Assembly (NCBI GenBank): GCA_964493695.1
Contig: CAZBPG010000001.1
Location: forward strand, 1 to 64,000
Length of the DNA stretch: 64,000 nt
DNA from: Bog-950 sp964493695
Lineage (GTDB): Bacteria; Bacteroidota; Bacteroidia; Chitinophagales; LD1
Reading direction: 5' to 3'
In this document: one piece after another, positions 7,909 to 16,695 of the stretch
How positions within the stretch are numbered: position 1 is the stretch's first letter
Layout: the number at the start of each line of letters is the position of its first letter
Translations under genes and position numbers: made by a program
The notes under the pieces: model-generated
What the model saw: only the letters and a program-made list of their open reading frames with translations
Database searches by the model: none
What the model was told of the DNA's origin: nothing

Positions 7909-8436
7909 ATGAATAAGATAATCACCGCAGTTGCAGTTCTGTTTCTAACTACAACTACCCACGCACAAAAATTTGCTTTTGTTGATATGGAGTATATCCT
8001 CGGCAAAATGCCCACCTACACCGAAGCGCAGAAACAACTTGATAAAGTTGCTGACGGCTGGCAGAAAGAAGTGGAAGGCAAGATGAAAGGAGTGGATGAT
8101 ATGTATAAGCAGTTTCAGGCTGAACAGGTGCTGATGACCGAACCCATGAAACAGCAAAAGATTAAAGACATTGAAACGAAAGAAAAAGAAGTAAAGGAAT
8201 TTCAGAAGGCGAAGTTCGGGCCAAACGGTGAGCTCTTCAAAAAACGCCAGGAACTGGTAAAACCCATTCAGGATAAAATTTACAACGAAGTGCAGAAATA
8301 TGCCATTGCAAAAGGGCTCGATTTTATTTTCGACCGCAGCAGCGGCCCCACCATGTTGTATGCCAGCGACCGGTTCAATAAAAGCGATGATATTCTTGCT
8401 GCTCTTGGTATTTCCTCGAAGCCTGGCGGTAATTAA
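7909..8436 (+). CDS. OmpH/Skp family periplasmic chaperone 1
   Basis: The 175-residue protein has a signal peptide ending TTHAQ, then the family opening KFAFVDMEYILGKMPTYTEAQKQLD. A long charged coiled-coil arm (about residues 50-120, rich in K, E and Q) is followed by the conserved end PIQDKIYNEVQKYAIAKGLDFIFDRSSGPTMLYA. Skp trimers hold unfolded outer-membrane proteins in the periplasm and hand them to BamA, so the position after bamA fits. It is the first of three tandem paralogs and has the most divergent tail; the other two keep a DVTDLVxKKxGI ending. A candidate promoter lies in the 83-bp gap after bamA. Confidence 0.9.
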   Translation: MNKIITAVAVLFLTTTTHAQKFAFVDMEYILGKMPTYTEAQKQLDKVADGWQKEVEGKMKGVDDMYKQFQAEQVLMTEPMKQQKIKDIETKEKEVKEFQKAKFGPNGELFKKRQELVKPIQDKIYNEVQKYAIAKGLDFIFDRSSGPTMLYASDRFNKSDDILAALGISSKPGGN

Positions 8437-8454
8437 CAATTAAGCCCGAAAAGA

Positions 8455-8462
8455 TATATTTG
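8455..8462 (+). promoter_or_regulatory. TATATTTG -7-type box abutting the second OmpH gene
   Basis: TATATTTG matches TAnnTTTG exactly and is followed by CGCC. A start about 7 bp downstream would fall on the GTG at 8469, which implies a leaderless transcript. I do not see a strong -33 TTTG at the right distance. Confidence 0.3.
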
Positions 8463-8468
8463 CGCCTC

Positions 8469-8978
8469 GTGAAAAAAAGCTGGTTATTGCTTATCGCATT
8501 GTTCTTTGTTTTTACCGAAACCGGATTTGCCCAGCAAAAGTACGGGCACATCAATTCTGGCGACATACTGGATGCCATGCCCGAATACAAACAGATGAAT
8601 GCTACGCTTGAAAACAGGAGAAAGCAATATGCATATCAGTTGCAGCGGATGTATGAGGATTATGAAAAGAAAACCAAAGAGGTAAACGACTACGGCATTA
8701 GTATGATGGAAGCGGTGCGGGAAGAGCGTTTAATTGAAATTGACAGTTTGCAGCAGGCGATTGCAGGCTTTGAGGGAACAGCACAGGGCGAAGTAGAAAA
8801 GCTGCAGATGAAACTGATGAAACCACTCAACGATAAGTACCTGAAAGTGGTTCAGGCGGTGGCAAAGGAAAACGGGTACGCGTATATTTTCGACCTGGCA
8901 ACAGGGGTGGTAGCATATTATCCCGAAAACAGCGGAGATGTAACCGACCTGGTAAAAAAGAAAATGGGAATCAATTAG
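8469..8978 (+). CDS. OmpH/Skp family periplasmic chaperone 2
   Basis: From GTG at 8469 the protein (169 aa) starts MKKSWLLLIALFFVFTETGFAQ, a clean signal peptide. An in-frame TTG at 8460 would add only MRL and overlaps a -7-like box. The mature part opens QKYGHINSGDILDAMPEYKQMNATLE, carries a coiled-coil arm with EDYEKKTKEV, and ends NDKYLKVVQAVAKENGYAYIFDLATGVVAYYPENSGDVTDLVKKKMGIN. It is closely similar to the next gene, so these two are a local duplication. Role: periplasmic holdase for BamA substrates. Confidence 0.9.
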   Translation: MKKSWLLLIALFFVFTETGFAQQKYGHINSGDILDAMPEYKQMNATLENRRKQYAYQLQRMYEDYEKKTKEVNDYGISMMEAVREERLIEIDSLQQAIAGFEGTAQGEVEKLQMKLMKPLNDKYLKVVQAVAKENGYAYIFDLATGVVAYYPENSGDVTDLVKKKMGIN

Positions 8979-9001
8979 TCAACATTATAAAACCAAATAA
9001 A

Positions 9002-9559
9002 ATGAAGAAAACAGTATTAGTAATTATCGCAGCGGTGTTTGCATTTGCAGGAACAGTGAATGCGCAACAAAAGCTTGGTCATATCAATTCAATTGAAGTG
9101 TTACAGGCCATGCCGGAATTCAAACAAATGTCTGCTGACATTCAAAAGCAAAAAGACTCATACACTAAGGCGCTCGAAGGAATGTATAGTGACTATGAAA
9201 AGAAACAGAGAGATTTACAGGTTTTGAGCCAGGATAAAACAACTCCTGATGCTATCCTTGAATCGAAAATTCAGGAGTTGCAGGATTTGCAAAAGCGCAT
9301 TCAGGACTTTGAAGCCAAAGTGAATGACGATTTGCAGAAAATGCAACAGGAAAAACTGAAACCGATTAACGATAAATATCTGAAAGCTGTAAAAGATGTA
9401 GCGGTTGCAAACGGATACGCTTATGTTTTAGATATTGTTCAGGGTGGAGTTGCCTATTACCCCGAAGGACAAAATGATGTGACAGATTTAGTGATGAAGA
9501 AGCTAGGTATAACTGCCGCACCGCAAACTCCCGCAACACCCGGAACTACTCCTAAGTAG
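9002..9559 (+). CDS. OmpH/Skp family periplasmic chaperone 3
   Basis: The 185-residue protein has the signal peptide MKKTVLVIIAAVFAFAGTVNAQ and then QKLGHINSIEVLQAMPEFKQM, nearly the same as the preceding paralog. The coiled-coil arm (SDYEKKQRDLQVL to about residue 120) and the VTDLVMKKLGI motif are kept. It has an additional Thr/Pro-rich tail (TAAPQTPATPGTTPK) that the other two lack. It is 23 bp downstream of paralog 2 and 12 bp upstream of murI, so it is probably co-transcribed with both. Two ompH genes follow bamA in Porphyromonas; a third copy here is an expansion. Confidence 0.9.
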   Translation: MKKTVLVIIAAVFAFAGTVNAQQKLGHINSIEVLQAMPEFKQMSADIQKQKDSYTKALEGMYSDYEKKQRDLQVLSQDKTTPDAILESKIQELQDLQKRIQDFEAKVNDDLQKMQQEKLKPINDKYLKAVKDVAVANGYAYVLDIVQGGVAYYPEGQNDVTDLVMKKLGITAAPQTPATPGTTPK

Positions 9560-9571
9560 AACTTAAAAAAG

Positions 9572-10393
9572 ATGAACCCCGGTTACCAGCAACCGATTGG
9601 AATTTTTGATTCAGGCATTGGCGGCTTAACGGTCGCCAATGCTGTTTCTAAGCTATTGCCGGAGGAACAAATCATTTACTTTGGCGATACGGCTCACGTG
9701 CCTTATGGCGATAAATCGAAAGAACTCATTCGTTCTTATGCCACTACCATTACTGATTTTTTACTGCACGAAAAAAAATGCAAGGCAATAGTCATTGCCT
9801 GCAACACCGCATCGGCTGCGGCTTATGAAGTGCTGCGCGATACTTACAAGGGTGTTGTGCCGGTTATCAATGTGATTGACCCGATGATTGAAGCGGTGAT
9901 TGCCGATGATGAAATAAAAAGGGTTGGTGTAATTGCTACAAAAACCACTACTGCTTCGGGTGTTTATCGCGAAAAATTTTCAAGAAGAAAACCAGCCTTA
10001 GAATATACAGAACTCGCCACTCCGCTTTTGGCATCTATGATTGAAGAGAAGTTTTACAACGACAATATCAGTCAGGCTGTAATTGAAAATTACCTATCGG
10101 ATAGTACACTGGAAGGAATTGATGCATTGGTTCTTGCCTGTACACATTATCCGCTTATAAAAAATGAGATTTCGAATTTCTATGACCGCAAAGTGAAAAT
10201 CTTTGATTCAGCCGAAGTAGTAGCGCAAAAGCTTAAATGGATTCTGGAAAAAGAGGGTTTAGCTGCTCAGCAAAAGACAGCAAAGGATATTTTTTATGTT
10301 TCTGATTTTACCGAATCGTTTGCACGTACCACCAACATCTTTTATGGGAAGGAAATTCATCTGGAACTTCACAACATTTGGAAAAATGTATGA
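9572..10393 (+). CDS. murI: Glutamate racemase
   Basis: MurI interconverts L- and D-glutamate to supply D-Glu for peptidoglycan. The 273-residue protein has the three diagnostic blocks: PIGIFDSGIGGLTVA near the N terminus, AIVIACNTASAAA with the first catalytic Cys, and ALVLACTHYPLI with the second. The aspartate/glutamate racemase fold is complete. It directly follows the ompH genes, as commonly seen in Bacteroidota. The ATG at 9572 is close to the upstream stop and gives the canonical N terminus. Confidence 0.97.
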   Translation: MNPGYQQPIGIFDSGIGGLTVANAVSKLLPEEQIIYFGDTAHVPYGDKSKELIRSYATTITDFLLHEKKCKAIVIACNTASAAAYEVLRDTYKGVVPVINVIDPMIEAVIADDEIKRVGVIATKTTTASGVYREKFSRRKPALEYTELATPLLASMIEEKFYNDNISQAVIENYLSDSTLEGIDALVLACTHYPLIKNEISNFYDRKVKIFDSAEVVAQKLKWILEKEGLAAQQKTAKDIFYVSDFTESFARTTNIFYGKEIHLELHNIWKNV

Positions 10394-10429
10394 AACCATT
10401 GACCTAATTTTGTTGTCTGTATTTTGAAA

Positions 10430-10437
10430 TACATTTG
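10430..10437 (+). promoter_or_regulatory. TACATTTG -7-type box before thioredoxin-like gene
   Basis: TACATTTG matches TAnnTTTG, with TTTTG at 10408-10412 placed 17 bp upstream as a possible -33 element. The predicted start would overlap the ATG at 10442, so transcription would be nearly leaderless or use another site. The evidence is only motif match and position. Confidence 0.3.
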
Positions 10438-10441
10438 AACT

Positions 10442-11632
10442 ATGAAAAAAATTATTGCCGCGTTTGTTATCCTGTCAGCTTTTATCAGCCAACCTTCATC
10501 GGCAGATGGAATTGAGTTTATTCACGACAAAAAATTTCAGGAAATTCTGGATATGGCAAAAGCCGAAAACAAACTGATTTTTATGGACTGTTACACTACC
10601 TGGTGCGGTCCCTGTAAACGATTAGCGGCTCAGGTTTTTCCTGATTCAGCGGTTGGTGAATTTTACAACAGCACTTTTATCAATACCAAATTTGATATGG
10701 AAAAAGGAGAAGGCGTTGAACTAGCCGGCAAGTACCAGATTCGCGCTTACCCTACTTTGCTATGGCTGGATGGCGATGGAAATGTAAAACACAAAATTGT
10801 TGGCGGATTGGATGTGGCCGGGCTAATTCAAAACGGCAAAAAAGCTGTTGACCCTACGCCCGGAATTTTAAGCGGTATGAAAAAACTGTACGCAGAAGGA
10901 AAGCGGGATGCCGATTTTCTTAGCGATTATGTAAACACCTTAAACACCTCCGGTGAAAAATATGAAGAGGTTTTTAAAGAGTATCTCGCCAAACTTTCTT
11001 CTAATGAACTCATTGATCCGAAACACACCCGCACCATTTTCAATTTGACGAAAGATTTAAAATCTCCGGGACTTAGTTACCTCGTTAAAAACAAAGATTA
11101 CTACGCAAATCTGGTAGGCGTTGAACAATTCAACAAAAAAATAAATCAGATTGCTGCAAAAGCCGTAAGCGAAGCTCCTCGTGCTGAAGACAAAAATCTG
11201 TTTGAGGGCGCTATGGAATTACTTAAAACCAACAAGGCACCTGACCATGCCGAACAAACATTAAAGCTTTCAATGGACTACTACACACACATGAACGATT
11301 GGGTGAATTATGATAAGAATGCCTCACTGTATGTGAAGAAATACGTTTCAAAAAATGCTGCCGAACTAAATGATATTGCGTGGACGTATTTTCTGAACGT
11401 GAATGATGAAGCACAATTGCAGAAAGCAACTAAATGGGCTTATACTTGTGTAAACACGGAGAACAAATACACCTACAATCTTACATATGCTTACTTGCTG
11501 TATAAGCAAAACATTTACAAAGAGGCTGAACGCGCCTGCGACTACGCTATTATCCGTGCTAAAGAAGAAAACGTAAATCCTTCTTCAGCAACAGCACTGA
11601 AAGACGCAATTAAAAAATCGCTTGCCAAGTAG
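10442..11632 (+). CDS. Secreted thioredoxin-fold protein with C-terminal helical domain
   Basis: The 396-residue protein begins with a signal peptide (MKKIIAAFVILSAFISQPSSADG). A thioredoxin domain follows at about residues 25-135, with the redox motif CYTTWCGPCKRLA and the cis-Pro region IRAYPTLLWLDGDG. The remaining 260 residues are helical, TPR-like (NELIDPKHTRTIFNLTK; LNDIAWTYFLNVND; YTYNLTYAYLLYKQNIYKEAERACDYAI). Such proteins are common exported redox or folding factors of Bacteroidota; the natural substrate is not evident. The gene has its own -7-like box upstream. Confidence 0.88.
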   Translation: MKKIIAAFVILSAFISQPSSADGIEFIHDKKFQEILDMAKAENKLIFMDCYTTWCGPCKRLAAQVFPDSAVGEFYNSTFINTKFDMEKGEGVELAGKYQIRAYPTLLWLDGDGNVKHKIVGGLDVAGLIQNGKKAVDPTPGILSGMKKLYAEGKRDADFLSDYVNTLNTSGEKYEEVFKEYLAKLSSNELIDPKHTRTIFNLTKDLKSPGLSYLVKNKDYYANLVGVEQFNKKINQIAAKAVSEAPRAEDKNLFEGAMELLKTNKAPDHAEQTLKLSMDYYTHMNDWVNYDKNASLYVKKYVSKNAAELNDIAWTYFLNVNDEAQLQKATKWAYTCVNTENKYTYNLTYAYLLYKQNIYKEAERACDYAIIRAKEENVNPSSATALKDAIKKSLAK

Positions 11633-11673
11633 TTGACCAACGACTTGTTTTTATATTCACATAAAACAAAACC

Positions 11674-12033
11674 ATGAGCAACGAAAAAGTTTACACCACC
11701 TTTTGGGATTTTTATCCTTACTACCTTACTGAGCATGCGCGGCCCATCAACAGAGCTATGCACTTTGCGGGAACAGCGTTAGTAATAGCTTGTTTCATAT
11801 TCGGGATTTTGCGGGCTGACTGGAGGTTATTTGCAGCTATACCAATCTGCGGATATGGCTTCGCTTGGTTCGGCCATTTTATTTTAGAAAAAAACAGACC
11901 GGCTACTTTCAAATACCCCTTCTACAGTTTGGGTTCTGATTTTGTGATGTTCTTTCATATCATCTCCGGTCAGATCAATCAGAAGGTTGATGAAGCGCAC
12001 AAAACAATTGGTGTAGAGAACAAATGGAAGTAA
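11674..12033 (+). CDS. Mpo1-like / DUF962 membrane protein
   Basis: The 119-residue protein matches the DUF962 (YGL010w/Mpo1-like) family: FWDFYPYYLTEHARPINRAMHFAGT, a hydrophobic pair of segments (ALVIACFIFGIL and FAAIPICGYGFAW), then GHFILEKNRPATFKYPFYSLGSDFVMF. The conserved histidines (EHARPINRAMHF and WFGHFILEKNRPATF) are those proposed as metal ligands. Yeast Mpo1 is an iron-dependent dioxygenase for 2-hydroxy fatty acids; whether the bacterial protein does the same is not established. It sits 25 bp before a DinB-like gene. Confidence 0.85.
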   Translation: MSNEKVYTTFWDFYPYYLTEHARPINRAMHFAGTALVIACFIFGILRADWRLFAAIPICGYGFAWFGHFILEKNRPATFKYPFYSLGSDFVMFFHIISGQINQKVDEAHKTIGVENKWK

Positions 12034-12058
12034 GAGTAATGTTCCATAAACCGAACCC

Positions 12059-12589
12059 ATGAATCTCGAAAAATTAGAAAAGCAAACTCACCGGGCCATT
12101 GATTACTGGATTGATGAGTATAAACAATACGATTTCGATAAAATCCTAATGAGGCCCTCAGAGAATGAATGGAGCATGGGACAGGTGGGTATACATTTAT
12201 GGATGAGCGCCAAAGGATTCTTTTTTAAGAATGCAGAAAAGTGTTTGAGCAAAGAGGGAACTGAAAAAGGCAGAAGCAAAAAGCTTGCAGCACATTTCAT
12301 TTTCACCCTTAAGATGATGCCACCGGTAAGGTACGAAATGCCCAAGCAGGTGGCAGTGGTACCCAAGCAACCGGAGTCGAAGGAACTGTTGATTGCTAAG
12401 TTAGAAGAGATTAAAAAAATGGCGAGTGAATACATTCATCGCATTCCGCAGAGCGATCCGGAGTTAAAAACCAGGCATCCATTCCTCGGTTGGCTTAACA
12501 CCGCTGAATGGATTACACTTTGTAATTTACACTTCCGTCACCACATGCGGCAAAAGGCCCGTATTGAAAAACACTTCGGCTGGAAGTAA
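12059..12589 (+). CDS. DinB-like four-helix protein
   Basis: The 176-residue protein has the DinB/YfiT-like layout of four helices: a first long helix, then NEWSMGQVGIHLWMSAKGFF with a conserved His, and a last block HPFLGWLNTAEWITLCNLHFRHHMRQKARIEK containing the HxxHH-type histidines. These three His positions usually bind a metal in this superfamily. Many members are thiol transferases or unknown. It has no signal peptide. It is 25 bp downstream of the Mpo1-like gene and probably co-transcribed with it. Substrate unknown. Confidence 0.82.
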   Translation: MNLEKLEKQTHRAIDYWIDEYKQYDFDKILMRPSENEWSMGQVGIHLWMSAKGFFFKNAEKCLSKEGTEKGRSKKLAAHFIFTLKMMPPVRYEMPKQVAVVPKQPESKELLIAKLEEIKKMASEYIHRIPQSDPELKTRHPFLGWLNTAEWITLCNLHFRHHMRQKARIEKHFGWK

Positions 12590-12639
12590 AATTTTGGTTT
12601 ACACAAATCGTTTACTTTAGCGCACTCAAATTTTGAAAC

Positions 12640-14046
12640 GTGAACATTTTGCGGGTTTTGGCTGTCTTGGTCTTTGTTTTTTCCTCTTCGTTTTTGTTTT
12701 CGCAAACCGGTGAAAAATGGACTTTAGAAAAGTGTATTGACTACGCTTTCAAAAATAATATCCAGATACGCCAGGCAGAAATTACTGCTAAAGTTTCCGA
12801 CAACGAAAATCTTCAAAGCAAACTGAGTTTGCTTCCTTCCGTTGACGGAAATTTAAATTTCAGCAACAACTTCGGCAACGGATTCAATCCGCAAACGTAC
12901 AGTTTCGCGCAGGGAAACTCCCAATCGGTTCAAACATCGCTACAAGGAACGCTGCCCATTTTTACCGGCTTGCAGCAAATGTTCAATATTGAGCGCACTA
13001 AATATGAATTGCTTGCTTCTAAATTCGATTATGAAAACGCGAAGCGAAGCATCGCACTCTCCATCGCATCTTCTTATCTGCAGATACTTTTGAATAAGGA
13101 AATTCTGAAAGTAGCTGAAAAACAAAAAACCTTAACCGGCACCCAGCTTTCTGCTGTGAGTGCCAGAATTAAAGCCGGTGCACTGCCCGAAACTTCCGGC
13201 TTTGAAGTAGAATCGCAATTAGCCCGCGATGAAGCAAATGTGATAGCTGCGCAAAACGGTGTTGACCTTGCTATGCTTTCGCTTCGTCAATTGTTGCAAA
13301 TTACAGATGGACAATTCGAAATTGAAACACCGGAAGTGAAATTTGAGAATGTAGAGAATGTGGCTGCGCTTTCTTCCCAATCGATTTATCAATCGGCACT
13401 CAGCACACAGCCAAGCATTATGAGTGCAGAGGCGCGGGTGAAAAGTGCCAATGCTTCGCGCAAAATATCTATTGGTGCTTTGAGCCCTACTATTTCTGTT
13501 TTCGGTAATCTTAGTGCGGGATATTTTAGTCAGGACAGGAGATACTCTGTTACCTATGATACTCTTAATATTAGCGGCACATTGATTCCGTTTCCAACTC
13601 AAAACGATTTAGGTCCAAAATCATTTAGCCAAAGTCTGAGTGATAATTTCAGAAAAGTTGTTGGAGTAAGTTTAAATGTCCCCTTGTTCAGTAAATGGCA
13701 GCGCGTAACAAATATTCAAAACGCCAAACTACAAATGCAGATTCGCGAGTTACAGTTAGAGAGTTCAAAGAATCAACTGCGTTCGGATATTGAACAGGCA
13801 TACACCAATGCAAAGGCAGCGGTGCAAAGTTATGTGGCCAACAAAAAAAGTCTGGAGGCGGCTGACAAGTCTTACAACGCATTTGAAAAAAGATATACTG
13901 CCGGTATGCTGGGCAGCTACGAGTTTCAGCAGGCAAAAAACAGTCTGGCTGTTGCCGAATCGGAAATGATAAAAGCCAAGTACACATACGTGTTCCGGTT
14001 GAAGGTGATGGATTTTTATCAGGGCAAGCCGCTTAAATTGAATTAA
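12640..14046 (+). CDS. TolC-family outer membrane efflux protein
   Basis: The 468-residue protein starts at GTG 12640 with the signal peptide MNILRVLAVLVFVFSSSFLFSQ. It has the duplicated OEP layout: WTLEKCIDYAFKNNIQIRQAEI near residue 28, long coiled-coil helices, and the second-repeat block LRSDIEQAYTNAKAAVQSYVANKKSLEAADKSYNAFEKRYTAGMLGSYEFQQAKNSL. TolC trimers form the exit duct of tripartite efflux or type I secretion systems. The adaptor gene follows 20 bp later in the same operon. Specificity cannot be read from the sequence. Confidence 0.95.
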   Translation: MNILRVLAVLVFVFSSSFLFSQTGEKWTLEKCIDYAFKNNIQIRQAEITAKVSDNENLQSKLSLLPSVDGNLNFSNNFGNGFNPQTYSFAQGNSQSVQTSLQGTLPIFTGLQQMFNIERTKYELLASKFDYENAKRSIALSIASSYLQILLNKEILKVAEKQKTLTGTQLSAVSARIKAGALPETSGFEVESQLARDEANVIAAQNGVDLAMLSLRQLLQITDGQFEIETPEVKFENVENVAALSSQSIYQSALSTQPSIMSAEARVKSANASRKISIGALSPTISVFGNLSAGYFSQDRRYSVTYDTLNISGTLIPFPTQNDLGPKSFSQSLSDNFRKVVGVSLNVPLFSKWQRVTNIQNAKLQMQIRELQLESSKNQLRSDIEQAYTNAKAAVQSYVANKKSLEAADKSYNAFEKRYTAGMLGSYEFQQAKNSLAVAESEMIKAKYTYVFRLKVMDFYQGKPLKLN

Positions 14047-14066
14047 GAAATCAGGAAATTTCATTT

Positions 14067-15440
14067 ATGAAAAACAATAAACTTTTAATCGCATTAGGAA
14101 TTGGCTTGGCAGTTCTCTTAATAGTTGCGGTGGTGGGAAAAAAGAAAGGATGGATTGGCAAAGGCGATGCATTAGAGCTGGCAGTTGAGAAATCTGCCAA
14201 GCGTTCACTCGTTGAAACGGTTACCGCCAGCGGAAAAATAAACCCGCAAACGGAAATAAAGCTGAGTTCAGAGGTATCCGGTGAGGTGATTCAATTGAAT
14301 GTGCATGAAGGTGATTCAGTGAAAAAAGGAAAGCTGATGGCGGTTATTAATCCTGCTATTTATGAAGCTATTGTTACGCAGGCAACCGCGAGCGTAAATC
14401 AGTTAAAGGCAAATCTTTCCAGCGCGCGCGCAAGTTCTATTCAGGCAAAGGCTTCGTTTGAACAGGCAAAAAGAAACTTTGACCGCAACAGCCAGCTGCA
14501 TAACGATAAAGTAATTTCCGATGCAGAATTTGAAGGTGCAAAACTGCAATACGATCAGGCCAGTGCAAATTATGAAACAGCACAGGAGCAGGTAAACGCT
14601 GCTAACTTCAGCGTGAGCAGCGCAGAGGCGCAATTGAAACAAGCCAACGACAACTTAAAAAAGACAACCATTTACGCACCGATTGACGGAATCGTTTCGT
14701 TGGTGAATGTGAAGTTGGGAGAGCGCGTGGTGGGAACCGCACAAATGGCGGGAACAGAAATTATCCGCATTGCCGATTTAAACAACATGCAGGCCGAAGT
14801 AGATGTGAACGAAAATGATGTGCTCCGCATTTCGCTAGGCGACACGGCAGATATTGAAGTAGATGCTTACGTAAAGAAAAAATTCAAAGGTGTAGTTACC
14901 CAAGTTTCCTATTCCTCTACCAGTTCGGTACAGCAGGTTATCAGCACCTCGCAGGCAACAAATTTTACTGTAAAGATTAAACTGCTGAAAGAATCGTATG
15001 CTGATTTAATTAAACCGGAGCTAGGAAAGTTGTTTCCGTTCCGGCCGGGAATGAGCGCTACCGTAGATATTAAAACCGAATCAAAAGAAAACGTGCTGAC
15101 AGTTCCCATTCAATCGGTAACCACACGCGAAGAAAAAGACCTGAAAGAAAAAGATGAGGACTACGCCAAAACAGCCAAGGCAACTCAAACACAGGCAAGC
15201 GATAAGAAAGAAGTGAAAGAAATTGTATTTGTGGTGGAGAACGGAAAAGTAAAAGCTAAACCGGTAACCACCGGCATACAGGACGCCAGTTACATTGAAA
15301 TAACTGCGGGATTGAACGAAGGCGAATCTATTGTGAAAGCTCCTTTCAAGTTAATTTCAAAGACATTGAAAGACGGAGATAAGGTGAGCGTAGTAGATGA
15401 AAAAGATTTGTTTAAAGACGAGAAAGCGGAGGGCAAATAA
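14067..15440 (+). CDS. Efflux periplasmic adaptor (HlyD/MacA-like)
   Basis: The 457-residue membrane fusion protein has one N-terminal membrane anchor (LLIALGIGLAVLLIVAVVG). A lipoyl half-motif follows (ASGKINPQTEIKLSSEVSGEVIQLNVHEGDSVKKG), then a long alpha-hairpin (about residues 100-200, Ala/Gln-rich), the second half-motif TTIYAPIDGIVSLVNVKLGERV, and beta-barrel domains ending FRPGMSATVDIKTESKENVLTVPIQSV. It pairs with the preceding TolC gene. In related operons a MacB-type ABC transporter usually follows; here the next gene encodes a secreted SGNH/PKD protein, so the inner-membrane pump must be elsewhere. Confidence 0.94.
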   Translation: MKNNKLLIALGIGLAVLLIVAVVGKKKGWIGKGDALELAVEKSAKRSLVETVTASGKINPQTEIKLSSEVSGEVIQLNVHEGDSVKKGKLMAVINPAIYEAIVTQATASVNQLKANLSSARASSIQAKASFEQAKRNFDRNSQLHNDKVISDAEFEGAKLQYDQASANYETAQEQVNAANFSVSSAEAQLKQANDNLKKTTIYAPIDGIVSLVNVKLGERVVGTAQMAGTEIIRIADLNNMQAEVDVNENDVLRISLGDTADIEVDAYVKKKFKGVVTQVSYSSTSSVQQVISTSQATNFTVKIKLLKESYADLIKPELGKLFPFRPGMSATVDIKTESKENVLTVPIQSVTTREEKDLKEKDEDYAKTAKATQTQASDKKEVKEIVFVVENGKVKAKPVTTGIQDASYIEITAGLNEGESIVKAPFKLISKTLKDGDKVSVVDEKDLFKDEKAEGK

Positions 15441-15444
15441 TTTT

Positions 15445-16692
15445 ATGAAAAAAATCTGCTTCCTGTTTTTCTCATCACTTGCATTTCATATCCAGGCACA
15501 GCAAACAAAAATTCTCTGGCTCGGCAATAGTTATACAACTGTAAATAATCTCCCGGCTATGTTTCATGATCTCGCTTTAAGCGCTGGCGATTCAGTGATA
15601 TATGATTCAAACGCACCGGGCGGTTATACATTTCAGCAACACTCAACAAATGCCACCAGTATCCAGAAAATTTATTCGCAGCAATGGGATTATGTAGTAT
15701 TGCAGGCGCAAAGTCAGGAGCCATCTTTCCCTCCTTCACAAGTAGCTTCACAAACTTATCCCTATGCGATTAAGCTGGATAGTTTGATTCATGATAACAA
15801 CCCCTGCACGCAAACAGTTTTTTACATGACGTGGGGGAAAAAGTATGGTGACCAATCCAACTGTGGTGGCTATCCGGTACTGTGTACTTTTGAAGGAGTA
15901 GCATCGCGTTTACGCGAAAGCTATTTGCATATGGCAGATGATAACAACTCGTTAGTTGCTCCTGCCGGTATGGCTTGGTATGCCAGCTGGCATACCGATA
16001 CACTCATAAACTTATGGCAAGCGGATAACTCACATCCGGCAACCCCGGGAAGTTATTTAACCGCCTGTGTTTTTTACGGAACTATTTTTAAAAAATCACC
16101 GGTTGGGCTAAGTTATTCTCCCATTTCTGCCCAACCCACCAACAATTACCTGCAGAATATAGCCTACCACACCGTATTTGATTCGCTTGCAAACTGGAAC
16201 ATTGGAGTGTTTACTCCAAAATCTGTCTTTTCTTTTACCGGCAACGATGCCACAAAAACATATTACTTCAACAATCTTTCGCAAAATTTCAGTTCTTACC
16301 AGTGGGATTTCGGAGATGGCGCAATAAGTACCACAACAGGTATCCACGCTTATCAAGATACCGGAACTTTTACAACTACTCTAATAGTGTTCGATAACTG
16401 TGGAAGAAGCGATACTTCTTCTCAAACTTTTTCAATTCAAGGAGAAACCGGCATCAACGAAACGGCTGAAACAGATTTTCGCATTTATCCCAACCCGGTG
16501 CAAAACGAACTTACTATCAGCGGTTACCGGTTACCGATGGCTAATACTATGGCACAGCTATATGATGTGGCGGGAAGAAAAATTTCGGAGATACAAATAG
16601 CTTCAGGAACTACGAGAGTAAATACCGTAAACTTAGAAGCAGGAATTTATTTCCTGGAGCTAAACGGCAAGGCTCATCTGTTTGTGAAGTAA
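15445..16692 (+). CDS. Secreted SGNH-hydrolase-like protein with PKD and T9SS sorting domains
   Basis: The 415-residue protein starts at ATG 15445, four bases after the adaptor stop; an upstream in-frame start would overlap that gene. The signal peptide is MKKICFLFFSSLAFHIQAQ. An SGNH-like domain follows (ILWLGNSYTTVNNLP at block I; DNSHPATPGSYLTA with the Asp-x-x-His pair at block V). A PKD domain comes next (SYQWDFGDGAISTTTGIHAYQDTGTFTTTLIVFD), then a T9SS type A tail (FRIYPNPVQNELTISGY to FLELNGKAHLFVK). The likely role is a cell-surface or released esterase-like enzyme; the substrate is not evident. A GGTTACC heptamer pair occurs in the sorting-domain region (about 16524-16540). Confidence 0.87.
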   Translation: MKKICFLFFSSLAFHIQAQQTKILWLGNSYTTVNNLPAMFHDLALSAGDSVIYDSNAPGGYTFQQHSTNATSIQKIYSQQWDYVVLQAQSQEPSFPPSQVASQTYPYAIKLDSLIHDNNPCTQTVFYMTWGKKYGDQSNCGGYPVLCTFEGVASRLRESYLHMADDNNSLVAPAGMAWYASWHTDTLINLWQADNSHPATPGSYLTACVFYGTIFKKSPVGLSYSPISAQPTNNYLQNIAYHTVFDSLANWNIGVFTPKSVFSFTGNDATKTYYFNNLSQNFSSYQWDFGDGAISTTTGIHAYQDTGTFTTTLIVFDNCGRSDTSSQTFSIQGETGINETAETDFRIYPNPVQNELTISGYRLPMANTMAQLYDVAGRKISEIQIASGTTRVNTVNLEAGIYFLELNGKAHLFVK

Positions 16693-16695
16693 GAA

